64,000 bases of DNA from NCBI GenBank assembly GCA_036925085.1, contig JAUPFP010000003.1:3907501-3971500 (forward strand), in the 5' to 3' direction. The stretch is from Brachycybe producta (lineage: Eukaryota; Arthropoda; Diplopoda; Playtdesmida; Andrognathidae). The notes under the pieces were generated by a model that was not told the origin of the DNA, did no database searches, and was given only the letters and a program-made list of their open reading frames with translations. The translations under genes and the position numbers were made by a program. Positions 43,010 through 53,679 of this stretch are shown here, in pieces. Positions within the stretch are counted from its first letter, which is position 1. Each line of letters starts with the position of its first letter.

Positions 43010-43705
43010 AGGCGGGTCGACATTCAAGCTGACAAAAGTGCAACACGATTTCGAGACAAAAACACAACAAAAACACCCGAAAAAAGCAGCGTAGAAAAAC
43101 AAAACAAAACTGAAACAACTTTGTCAGCAGTTACTCAAGACAAAACTACAACAAATTTGTGACACAAACAGAAACAAATTTGGGTTTTGTTTTTTGTGTT
43201 TCTATAGCTGTCCTCTACGTAAATTACGCAACTGTTCTGTTTTTGTTTTAATACTAATTCTGTCCACAACTGCAACAGACAACAGTTGACAAAATGTTGC
43301 TTAAAACCAAGACAAAACACAAACCTAATGATGGGACTTGGTCCCTTGGAGGCGGACTTGTCCGGACTTGAGGCGGTGGGACATGGAATAGTTTGTGAAA
43401 TTGCAGACAAAACAAAACACAAAAGTAGCAGAAATGTTTTAGAATTGTCGCCAATCTGTCTCGAAACACTTGAGTTTCTGTTTTGTCAGCTTGACGGGAT
43501 AAACAGAAGTTGGCTCCGCCCTTTTTATGACGACTGGCAGCTTCTAATTGGTTTGTTGTGTGGTGTCGACGTTGAAAAGGGCGGAACATGTGACGTCAGA
43601 CTACATAACCAACCAATTAGAAGTTGCCGATTGTCATAAATGGGGCGGAGCCAACGTCTGTTTATCCCGTTTTCTAATTGCCTGTCTTGATGTGGGGACC
43701 CGGCC
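43010..43705. mobile_element. Second copy of the 465-bp element, split by a Mutator-type MITE
   Basis: ggcgggtcgacattcaagct at the left and gatgtggggacccggcc at the right, between TTAA at 43006-43009 and 43706-43709. Interior matches 27328-27793. Confidence 0.78.
43495..43685. mobile_element. Mutator-type palindromic MITE, copy 7
   Basis: Core ggctccgccctttttatgac and inverse present; right terminus ttttctaattgcctgt intact, left terminus lost. Breaks the sequence gtcagcttgatgtggg found whole at 27765. Confidence 0.88.
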
Positions 43706-44049
43706 TTAAAGTTGCTTCTGAAACTCAGAATAACCAGAGTTGTATATTTTAATATTGAAACTTTATTCATTTGCATAAAACCTCTCTCTTTTAGAGAGAA
43801 ATTGGGGTTTAAATGCTCAAAACAATAACAAAAAAAAAGAACCCTTAATTTACAAACATCTGATTTAATCTTGGCCCCCCCCCCCCCCTCCTCCCTAAAA
43901 AAAAGTAGGAAAACAGAATTCCTTTTTTTTTCTCTCCTCCTTTTCATTATTTTTCTGCGTTGCGCACTGAAACAGAACCTTAATTAACTTTCAAGTCCCT
44001 CTTTTAAGGTCCAAATTCAAGAAGGGAAGTTCAATTTGAACTTTCAGAA

Positions 44050-44335
44050 CTTTAAAAAAAAAGTGTTTTAGAAACTAGAATAGTTGGTGATAAAAGTTGG
44101 TGATTAAAAGTATTTTCATGATTGATATCTTTCAAAATAAACTTTTTATGACAGTTTGAAGAAAAAAGGAGAAAATATTTTTTTCATGAAATTTCAATGA
44201 AAAAAACCCTAAAAATGGGTGATTTTTCAAATTGGACTATAAAATGGTTTATTTTTTAAGATTGAGAAACAATTGGCACTTGGGCCACAGATTGAGAAAC
44301 ATCTGCTTAGTATTGCATAAAAATCCGAGCCCTAG
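44050..44335. mobile_element. Fragments of the TTAA element and the hAT-type MITE
   Basis: 44050-44265 has gttttagaaactagaatagt and related blocks; 44268-44335 has caattggcacttgggccac and aaaatccgagccctag. Confidence 0.65.
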
Positions 44336-44339
44336 TAAT

Positions 44340-44813
44340 ATGCTTTTTTTTTAAAAAACACTGAACAAAAATGTAAAGGCTTATTTGTTTTTACGGCATA
44401 TGTGATCGAGCCCCTAAGTTTCTCTTCTTGAATTCGGCCCTTTTCTTTTTTTTTTTTTTAAAAAAAAAGTCTTATTTGTTAAAATTACATTCGGTGTTTA
44501 TCGATCTCCATTCTTATTTTAATTGCGGCTTTCGACGTTTCAAAAACAAAAAGAGAGAAAATATTTTTGGGGCTTTTTTTTTTCTTTCTATTGTTGTTTT
44601 CTGAGCCCTTTTTTAATTGATGAGTTTCATTTTCACATTTTTAAATGAAATACGAAACCGACTTCAAAATTAAAAAAAAGGAAATAATTGTAATTATCTC
44701 TCATTAGCATCAATTTTTCGAAGCCTAAATTCCACGCATAACACGAGTCCCACCCACTTGAACTCCCACCTCTACCACCCCCAACCCCCTTTTACGTTAA
44801 TTATGGTCATTGC

Positions 44814-44815
<2 letters not shown>
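44340..44815. other. No recognised gene
   Basis: A/T homopolymer runs and unique AT-rich sequence, with a C-rich patch at 44755-44790. Confidence 0.5.
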
Positions 44816-44862
<47 letters not shown>

Positions 44863-45385
44863 TGAACTGAACTGAATTGACCATTTGACCACTAAATAAA
44901 TATAATGGAGTTGGAAAAATCATAAAACTTTTCTCTCATTCTCTCTCTCTTTCTTTCTCTCTCTCTTTCTCTCTTTTTCTCTCTCTCTCTCTCTTTTTCT
45001 CTCTCTCTCTTTCTTTCTCACTCTTTCTCTCTTTCTCTCTCTCTTTCTCTCTTTTTCTCTCTCTCTTTCTCTTTTTCTCTCCCTCTTTCTCTCTTTTTCT
45101 CTCTCTTTCTTTCTCACTCTTTCTCTCTCACTCTTTCTCTCTCTACCTCTCTTTCACCCTTTCTCTTCTTCTCTATCTTTCTCTCTCTCTCTCTTTCTCT
45201 CTTTTTCTCTCTCTCTCTCTCTTTCTCTGTTTTTCTCTCCCTCTTTCTCTCTTTTTCTCTCCCTCTTTCTCTCTCTTTCTCTCTCTCTCTTTCTCTCTCT
45301 CTCGCTTTCTCTTTCTCTCTCTCTACCTCTCTTTCCCCCTTTCTCTTCCTCTCTATCTTTCTCTCTCTCTCTCTCTCTCTCTTTT
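44816..45385. repeat. CT/CTTT microsatellites
   Basis: CT at 44816-44858 and 450 bp of CT with TTTCT, CCCT and ACTC interruptions at 44935-45385. Glu/Arg-repeat frames on the minus strand are artefacts. Confidence 0.94.
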
Positions 45386-45583
45386 TTAAAACCATAAAAA
45401 TTGGTTTTCAACTTGTAATTAAAATGTGTTATCAACCAGTTAATTATTCAGTTTAAAGGCAATATTTTTTTACATATGAAAGTTTATTGCTATAGCAGTT
45501 AATTTTGATATAGAGGCGTGGCAACACACAGGCATGTAAAGAGACACAGGCAATTTGCGAAACAACCAACCTGCTAGTGAAAA

Positions 45584-45675
45584 CAGGCAGTTAGAAATAG
45601 GAGAGAACTTCAGTTGGCTCCGCCCTTGTTATGACGACTGGCAACTTCTAATTGTCTGGTTATGCAGCTTGACTA
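45584..45675. mobile_element. Mutator-type MITE, copy 8, left half only
   Basis: Starts acaggcagttagaaatagg and runs through ggcaacttctaattgtctgg, then ends near the hairpin turn. Confidence 0.85.
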
Positions 45676-46094
45676 GTTCCACAGATTGACAGTAACATGT
45701 ATACTTTTTTTTTTATTTCCGGACACCCTGTATTATATATATTTTTTTTGGTTTTCCGCCCGCCGATTCTCTCTCTCTCTTTCTTCTTCAGTTGTTGCCT
45801 GGTTTCAGTGACGTAAGGACGCCTCTTCCTTTCGCTCTCTCTCTCTTTTCCTATTGAATTTCAATGTGTTTTTAGCCTCTATGTATTTTGGAATGCAGCT
45901 TCAATGTGATGTCTATGTTACGTGTGTATTTGTATCTGGTAAGAACAATAATATTTCTTATTAATTTAACAATTTATTAAAAACAAAAAGGAATTTATGC
46001 AAATATTTTAGACTTTTTGGTTTTGGAATTGAGTGAACTTTTTTTGCTTTTATTTTCTACCGTCTTCATAAATGAAATAAGAGACTTGTCACAC

Positions 46095-46870
46095 CTTTGC
46101 TCTCAGGGTAACAAACACTCTCAAGTATTAAACTATTAGCAGATAAACAAAGTGACAGTTTACAGTTAGCGCTCAGGTTGGAATTTCATAGCAAACGCGC
46201 AAAGTGAGAGGCACATTTAGCTCACAGTGCTACTCTTGACACTCTCAGGTTGTAAATTCACAGCAAACATAAAAGTGAGAGCCACATTTAGCCTAGCATT
46301 TAGCTCTCAGGCTGTAATCTCATAACAAACACACAAAGTGGCGGTTGTATTTAGCTACGCTTGACAGTTTCAGGATGTAAATTCACAGCAAACACAAAAA
46401 AGAGCCACATTTAGCTCTCAGTGGCTACACTCAGATACTCTCAGGATGTAAACTCACAGGAAACAGAAAGTGACAAGACAAAAACTAAGAGTATATTTTG
46501 TTCTGACACCTACTCTCAAGCATTAAACTAACTTGAAAACTAACACAGAAAGTGACGGTGCCATATTTTACTCTCAAGTAGCAAACTAGAGGCAAATATT
46601 TATATTGCCTGCCACTTTTGCTCTCAGCCGTTTAGGCATTATCCCATCAGCCCCTATATTTGCTCTCAGGTTAACTCTCAGACAAAAAAAACTAAAACTG
46701 TAGACAATGAGAAACTTGCAACTACGAGCCATATTTACTCTCAAGCACACTTTTAGCCTCCTGCTGCTTTTAAGCCGAGATCCACATACTGAAAGTCTGA
46801 AAACTTGACAGTCGTAGTTTACTCTCAGAACGATCTTATATTGTTTTTGAGAGTCAGACTTTTTTTTACA
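46095..46870. repeat. Degenerate ctctcag minisatellite
   Basis: Recurring ctctcaggatgtaaattcac, agcaaacacaaaaagtg and gccacatttagctctcag modules of about 70-80 bp, about nine copies, decaying to the right. Confidence 0.82.
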
Positions 46871-46879
46871 ATTGTGGTC

Positions 46880-47226
46880 CAATGAACTCCGGATGTTCAG
46901 TTATAAAATATAAAGGACTTTGAAAGTAACAACTGTTGTCGGTGTATAAACCATTTTTGGTGTCACTTTATTGATCTGCTTCTATTTAGAGAAGAAAGAG
47001 CGTTTTGATCTTTTTCTAAATTGGATTTGATTGTTAACAGTTAGAAAGAAGAAGAAAAACCTCCTTCAGAAAAGTGTGGACAAAATAAAGGTTGTTATTT
47101 ACACCCGTTGTTTATAACAACATTTACACCCCTTTGCTTTATAACAACCAATCAACAACAACAAACAGAAGTGTCTCCAACTTTTTGTATTTGGTGGTCT
47201 TTTTGTTTTAAAACAAGAAGCTCCTT
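46880..47226. other. No recognised gene
   Basis: Unique AT-rich sequence with two caacaac-rich patches. Confidence 0.5.
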
Positions 47227-47230
47227 TAAA

Positions 47231-47913
47231 GCCCCTATCACACTAGCAACTTTTAATGCAATAAAACGTGCAATGTGACATTGCAACCTCAATGTTTATA
47301 GTGTGATATGCAACATGCAACTTTTGATAAAACTTTCCTTTCAACTTAGTGTCAAACTCAAGTCTCACCGAGTTGAACAGGTTCAACTTTGAGAGACTTT
47401 TTCAAGTCAACTTTCTGACAAACAACCAATCAGGCCGTTTGCCGGAAATGACATATATGTAACATTGAAGGAATTCCCGGTTTCATGACTTCCGGGTTTA
47501 TGAACTTCCTGTTAGTTGATCACAATATGGACACACAAATCAAGGGGGGGCAGACATTGAACAGAAAATCATAGTACGATTTTCACTAAGATTCACAGCA
47601 GATCCTCGTGTGGATGGAAAGGCATTCTACTTTTTAGCTGCATTTTATTACTGGATAATCCAGAATAGAATTGAAATTTTAAAATTCAGTAAAACGTGGA
47701 CTAAAAGTAAAATGGCTTTCGATACCACCGTACGAGATTCACTCGAATGTGTCGTCCCCCTTGACATAAACGAAGTTTTGAAAACTTGATTGCGACCTAG
47801 AGGTTGCATAAAGTGTGATATAGAAGTTTATTACAAAGTTCTAGTTGCAAGTCACATCACAGGTTGCATTGCAAGTTGAATTTGCATTTGGAGGTTGCTA
47901 GTGTGATAGGGGC
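47231..47913. mobile_element. GCCCCTATCAC-ended element, copy 1
   Basis: Ends gcccctatcacactagcaac / gttgctagtgtgataggggc, 683 bp. Subterminal gtgcaatgtgacattgcaac repeats. The interior includes ccgtacgagattcactcg and tgtcgtccccctt, also seen at 33.4 and 49.9 kb. TTAA-like flanks. Confidence 0.82.
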
Positions 47914-48329
47914 TTAACACTAGCAACTTTTAATGCAGTTCAAATTGCAATGCAACTTGTGATGTGACTTGCAACTAGAACTTTGCAATAAATATCACAC
48001 ACATGAAACTAGTTTTACAACTTGGTTCCAATCAAGTTTTCAAAACTTTTTTTGTTTGTCCAGATTGTGAAAGCCCATTATTGATAAGCTAACAGGAAGT
48101 TCATAAACCGGAAATTTATTCAAAGTTTTGATGTCATTTCCGGCATTCAGTCTGATTGGTTGTTTGCTCAGAAAGTTTCATAAAAAAAGTCTCTCAGAAG
48201 TTGAACATGTACAACTCAATGAGAAACTGAGTCTCAACACATTGCATGTCATATCACACTATAAACAAGGAAGTTGCATCTCACAGTTGCAAGTTTTATT
48301 GCATCAAAAGTTGCTAGTGTGACAGGGGC
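47914..48329. mobile_element. GCCCCTATCAC-ended element, copy 2, shorter
   Basis: Adjoins copy 1. Right end aaaagttgctagtgtgacag and gggc; left terminus truncated to ttaacactagcaac. Interior reordered or inverted relative to copy 1. Confidence 0.75.
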
Positions 48330-48389
48330 TTAACAGGAAGTTCAACTGGAAGAAGTTTAACTGGATAATTAATCTAAACACATTAATTT

Positions 48390-48658
48390 GAACGTGTACA
48401 CAGTTAAATACACGTTCTACAGAGCCCTGTGAAGGGCAAACAAACAATATGTCGAATTCAATTTATTCAGTTAATAATCTCAAAATATTGAGTTATTACT
48501 TAAATATAATCAGATAAAACTATTGACAAAATATTGATTTAGTATTTCAATTTAAAATATTAATAATAAAGTCAATTTTTATTTGGTGGTCATGTCCTTA
48601 ACCGGATTCCGTATAATTCATCCTAAACACATTTGAATTCATGTGTGTGTACAAGGTA
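48390..48658 (-). mobile_element. TACC-ended MITE, copy 5
   Basis: Inverted orientation: tctacagagccctgtgaagg at the left, tgtgtgtacaaggta at the right end. Confidence 0.75.
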
Positions 48659-48659
48659 T

Positions 48660-49390
48660 TAGGCTGTTTTTTTTTCTTTCTCAGTCAATGTAGTCAAAGA
48701 TTTTAATTATTGAATGTGTTGTTTCTCACATTGACTAGTGAATTTGTAGAATGGCTCATTATCGACTTCAAATTTATGAAGAAGAAAAAAGGAGAGGACT
48801 TTTTGAATAAATTATCATTTTGTTGAAAAGTGAATTCATCAATTTTAAATGAAAAAAAAAAGTTCTAATTAAATTTCAAACTGTTAACTTTTTTTTGAAG
48901 GCGGATTTTTATGTTTTATTGAAGAAGGGGTGGGGGTGGGGGGGAGACAGACACCCTGTTTTTTGTCCTGCTGTCCATATGAATTATGGTTTTCCCCTCT
49001 TTATTGTTGGAGAGGATAAGAAAACAAGGAGGAGGAGGAGGAAGGGGAGAGAGAACAGGAGGCATTTTCAGGGAATTGAGAATCCCTTGAGGCTTTAAAG
49101 CAATTGATGCAGACACACTCATTCCATTGTATTTTTTATATACAAGTTTTCACCTCATTGGAATTGATTATAAGAAGAGGAAAAAAAAAAGACCCTTAAA
49201 AATAAAGGAGGATGAACGAGTGAGAGAGAGAATGTTTTAAAATATAAAATAAGCCCTGAGGATGAGAAACAATAAAACTTTGCAAAATGACACACAAATA
49301 AAATTCATGAACAGAAAAAAAAAAGTTGTTTTTGTCATCAAAGAAAATTTATTCATTTTGGTCTTTTCTCTTTTGTAAGTACTGGGTTTT
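48660..49390. other. No recognised gene
   Basis: Unique AT-rich DNA with a G-rich patch at 48925-48945 and a GGA-rich patch at 49025-49060. Confidence 0.5.
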
Positions 49391-49394
49391 TTAA

Positions 49395-49464
49395 AGGTGG
49401 CTGAATAGATATTTTTTTTTGTCCTTCCAGATGGCGCCACTGAGCTACTCTTCTAGTTTCTAAA
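49395..49464. mobile_element. Fragment of the TTAA-flanked element
   Basis: ggtggctgaatagatatt and ccagatggcgccact, then cut by the next element. Confidence 0.7.
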
Positions 49465-50141
49465 GACGGTATCACACTAGCAACTTTTGATGCAATAAAA
49501 CGTGCAAGGTGACATTGCAACTTCAATGTTTATAGTGTGATATGCAACATGCAACTTGATAAAACTTTCCTTTCAACTAGTGTTGAGACTCAAGTCTCAT
49601 TGAGTTGCAAATGTTCAACTTTGAGAGACTTTTCAAGTAAACTTTCTGACAATCAATCAATCAGGCCGTTTGACGGAAATCACATTTGTAACATTGAACG
49701 AATTCCCGGTTTCATGACTTCCGGGTTTATGAACTTCCTGTTAGTTGATCCCAATATGGACACACAAACCAAGGGGGCAGACATTGAACAGAAAATCATT
49801 GTACGATTTTCACTAAGATTGACAGCAGATCCTCGTGTGGATGAAAAGTCATTTTACTTTTTAGCCGAATTTTTACTTGGATAATTCAGAATAGAATTGA
49901 AATTTTAAAATTCAGTAAAACGCGGATTAAAAGTAAAATGGCTTCCGATACCACCGTACGAGATTCACCCGAATGTGTCGGCCCCCTTGACATAAACGAA
50001 GTTTTGAAAACTTGATTGGGGGAACTAGAGGTTGCATAGTGTGGATATATAGAAGTTTATTACAAAGTTCTAGTTGCAAGTCACATCCCAGGTTGCATTG
50101 CAAGTTGAATTTGCATTGGAGGTTGCTAGTGTAATACCGGC
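49465..50141. mobile_element. GCCCCTATCAC-type element, copy 3
   Basis: Diverged ends gacggtatcacactagcaac / ggttgctagtgtaataccgg, 677 bp, colinear with copy 1. A 115-codon frame at 49537-49884 (part reads FMNFLLVDPNMDTQTKGAD) matches no family I know; copy 1 holds the same stretch, so it may be a decayed coding remnant or chance. Confidence 0.8.
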
Positions 50142-50224
50142 TTAAGACACATTTTAAGTTTCTCTTTATTTTTGCACCTGAAATACACAATGATCAAAGA
50201 AGAGAACACAATGTGTGACACACC

Positions 50225-50305
50225 CGCAGGGAGAGAGACAAAAAAGGGGCTATTGTGACACAAAAAAGAGCTCTTGTGACACAAAAAAGAGCTCTTGTGA
50301 CACAA
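50225..50305. repeat. 21-bp repeat, about 3.5 copies
   Basis: Unit cttgtgacacaaaaaagagct. Confidence 0.8.
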
Positions 50306-51060
50306 TTTCATAGAATAAACACAAGAAATTTCTAGTCACAACAAAGTCTCACAACTTAAATAAAGATTTTTCTCAACCAATATTGTTTCTGTACATGAAA
50401 TCAGTACATGACATTCTAGTCTAGTAGACACTATATAAGAAGTGTTGTAAGGATTCTAATAATTAGAATCATAGAAGAGACAATCTGATACGTGACCACC
50501 ACTGACCAGTGGTCACTTATTAGAGATATGATCCCTATTTCGGTTTGTGTGTGAGAAAGAATATTTTCCTTTTGAAAAATGGAGGAGGATGATCTCCAAT
50601 TGTTGAGACAAACAGCTGAGACTTGAGAGAAAAGAGACTCCCAACTGTTTTAAACCTTGAAGGCAACTGATGTTGTTGATCCATTTCTAGTATATAAGGT
50701 TTTTTTTTGTTATTCACAAAGAGAGATATTTTGGGGGGGGGGGAGAGAGAGGGAAACTAAAAGGGGGACTCCCCTTGGAGAGATGGTTGTTAGGTCAGTG
50801 CATTTTCATTCGAAAAGAGTACAGAAAATATCCAATTTTGTTTTCTCTTGTGCACTTTTCTCCTCACAATTGGTAAAACCCAGCATAGGGTCCCCCCCCT
50901 CCTCAGTGAATAAGTACCTGAAGTACCCACAACCCATCACCATCAGGGTCCAACACCACCTGACAGATGAAATTTAGTTTACTTTGAAGAATTGTTCTTT
51001 CTTTATGCAACTCTCTCACCCTCCTCAGGGCCTGACTATAAGGCCTGCCTTGTTTTTGGG
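50306..51060. other. No recognised gene
   Basis: Unique sequence with a G/GA-rich patch at 50731-50770 and C runs near 50892. Confidence 0.5.
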
Positions 51061-52010
51061 CTCAAATTCAATAAGGAGACTTATTGCACTTTTGAATCCT
51101 CTGAACAAGGGTTCCACCATGACAAAACTCTGTTCAAGAATACTTAGTAAAAATTGGTGGTTTTTGGTGTTGCAACCTTGTTCAGAGGGTTGCAACCCTT
51201 ACTTAGAGGGCTGGAACCCTTACTCAGAGGGTTGGAACCCTTACTCAGAGGGCTGGAACCCTTACTCAGAGGACTCGAACCCTTACTCAGAGGGCTCGAA
51301 CCCTTACTCAGAGGGCTGGAACCCTTACTCAGAGGGCTGGAACCCTTACTCAGAGGGCTGGAACCCTTACTCAGAGGGCTGGAACCCTTACTCAGAGGGC
51401 TGGAACCCTTATTCAGAGGGCTGGAACCCTTACTCAGAGGGCTGGAACCCTTACTCAGAGGGTTGGAGTCCTTACTCAGAGGGTTCAAGTGTTAAGGCTC
51501 AAAATTCTAAAAGAAAACTTAACCCTTTAACTTCAATTTGAACTTTCAAAGTCAATTCCAATCTAGGAATATCCTTTTGAGAGGGTTCAAGACGAAGTTC
51601 TAAGGCTCAAAATCCAAGAAGAAAACTTGACCCTTGAACTTAAATTGGAACTTTCTTAGTCAATTCCAAATTTCCAATCTAGAAATACCCTGCTCAGAGA
51701 GTTCAAGTGTGTTAAGGCTAAAAATTCAAATAAATAACATGACACTTGAACTTGAACTTTGTGAACAGGGTTTTAACATAGAAATATCATGTTCAACACA
51801 GTTTATCTATGTTGGAACCTTGTTCAGAGTGTTCAAGTTGGAGTTTAAGTTCAAGTGATAAAACACAATTCAAACAGAAAACTTGACCCTTGAACTTCAA
51901 CTTGAAAATTTAGGAAAACCATTTTTTTTTAAACTGAGTACACTTGTACACAGGTATTTCTATGTTAGAACCCTGTTTAGAGAGTTCAAGTGCAGAAGTT
52001 TTCTTCTTGA
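51060..52010. repeat. ggaaccctt minisatellite: 21-bp array plus diverged flanks
   Basis: At 51176-51490 a 21-bp unit (ggctggaacccttactcaga plus g) repeats about 15 times. Because 21 is divisible by 3, frames stay open on both strands (heptads such as GWNPYSE). The flanks to 52010 carry diverged gaaccctgttcagagggttc modules as at 681-1141. Confidence 0.93.
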
Positions 52011-52070
52011 ATTTGTGCCTTTATTTTTTTCCTAAACTCAATTCTTTCTCTTCATTTAGCTTCAGGTTGT

Positions 52071-52105
<35 letters not shown>

Positions 52106-52330
52106 TGCCATAAAAACTAAACTTAAACCGAGGGGAGAGAGTTAAACTAACGAACTTTAAAACAGACACGTGTTGTTAAAAGTTTAATTTTTAAAATCTT
52201 TAAAGGGGATGATGAATGAAACAAGATGTTTTAAGAAAGAAATTTGCATGTTTTTTCTTTATTAAGAGAAAGCTGCGCAAAGAAAAGTGCGTTTTAAAAT
52301 AAAATTGGGATTAAACAGTTTTGGGAGGCT

Positions 52331-52538
52331 GGCAATTAGAAATCGGGACAAACAGAAGTTGGCTCCGCCCATTTTATGACGACCGGCAACTTCTAATTGG
52401 TTTGTTGTGTGGTTCAACGTTGAAAAGGGCGGAGAGCATGTGACGTCAGACTACATAACCAACCAATTAGAAGTTGCCGGTCGTCATAAAAAGGGCGGAG
52501 CCAACTGAAGTTCTTCCGGATTTCTAACTGTTTCTAAC
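52331..52538. mobile_element. Mutator-type palindromic MITE, copy 9
   Basis: ggcaattagaaatcggg at the left, ccggatttctaactg at the right, full hairpin arms between. Termini diverged; no duplication seen. Confidence 0.87.
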
Positions 52539-52730
52539 TCTTGTCTCAATTGATGACTAGGGTAGTAGGGTTGGAGGTGGAGGCTAACAGTATCTTTAGA
52601 TTATGTGGTTGGAGTATGCCAAAGTGGGCTTTTCGTAAAAGCCCAGTCTATCCCATCATGGTTTGTGGTCTTGGACAGCTTTTGAAAAACCTCCATCCAT
52701 GGGCTAAATTTATGGGGCTGGTGGGCTTCC

Positions 52731-52850
52731 TTGTCAAACTCCATTCCAAGTAGCTTTTGTGTGCCTCCTCATGGGGCCTATTTCTGACTAGGGGCCTAAC
52801 ATTGCTTAACTTTGGTGATCAGACGAGAACCAGTTTGTTCTATGTGGTAT
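52731..52850 (-). repeat. 5S-rRNA-derived sequence (SINE3-like or pseudogene)
   Basis: Read on the minus strand it starts ATACCACATAG and continues CTGGTTCTCGTCTGATCACC then AAAGTTAAGCA, nearly identical to the 5' half of animal 5S rRNA including box A. A weak match to TACTTGGATGG follows, about 30 nt further on than in true 5S. Not a functional 5S gene; a 5S-derived SINE or a retroposed copy is most likely. Confidence 0.65.
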
Positions 52851-52979
52851 TAAAGCCCCTTTTGGGCTACATGCCTCTATAACGGGCATTGTGCGTGTAG
52901 CTCTTGTCCGTTTTAGCTTTTATTTAGTTTAGCCATATTTGGTTTGTCTCCTTTGGTTGTTGTTGACCTCTCAGCTTGT

Positions 52980-53660
52980 CCTTTTTTTTAAATAACTAAT
53001 TAAAAGGGTCTTTAATTATTTAATTAATTCCTTGAGAGTTATTTTTGTTTGAAATTTTACAGAAAAAGAAAAGGAAGTTAAGGATCTTAATTTTGAAATC
53101 TCCAATATCATAACAAGAGCCAGACGTTTTTCTTTAACAAATTGATTATTTAGTTAGGATGAGATGATGGGAGTTGGGGGGGGGGGGGGGGGGAGAAAGA
53201 GTAATTTAAGCCAACCAAACGTTTTTTAATGTCATTTTCTCCCCTTAAAAAGTAACAAATCTCTTCCTTAGTTCATTTGACAGGTTTCAAAACTAGAAAA
53301 GAGAGAGAGAGAGAGAGGGGGGGGGGGGAAATAAAAAAAAATGCCATTAGAAATTCCATGTTCTTTTTGCAGTTAGTTTGGTGTGGGGGTAGTTTTAGTT
53401 TTGCACTAAAATTGAACCTGAACGCGAATAAGTTTCATTCTTGAAGCTATTTAACAGTCAGTCGTTCAGACTCGTTAGCAGAAAACATAACGACGGTTAA
53501 GGAGAGATAAACTCGTTCTTCTTTTGGCAATTCTTTCTCTCTCTCTTTTCTTGCAACCCCCCATTCAAAGATACCATAAAAAATCGTTGAATGGTTTTTT
53601 AGTTTCTTCTTTAGTAGCTACAAAATACATAAATCGTTCAGAAAGTATAAACCAGACACA
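52980..53660. other. No recognised gene
   Basis: AT-rich with G runs at 53176-53193 and 53318-53328 and a GA run at 53300-53316. Confidence 0.5.
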
Positions 53661-53679
53661 GATGTTACTACAAGAAAAG

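Noticed and set aside
44920-45435. Minus-strand Glu/Arg-rich frames
   Set aside because: Translation of a CT tract.
46586-46882. 98-codon minus-strand frame with LRVN repeats
   Set aside because: Derives from the ctctcag minisatellite.
49537-49884. 115-codon frame as a host gene
   Set aside because: Lies wholly inside a repeated inverted-end element present in several copies.
50984-51541. 185-codon frame with NPYSEGW repeats
   Set aside because: The 21-bp array explains the open frame; the opposite strand is equally open.
53440-53520. Possible core promoter (cagtcagtcgttcagactcg, Inr-like tcagtc)
   Set aside because: The TATA-like tatttaa is only about 11 bp upstream and no downstream element fits; nothing downstream looks like a gene.
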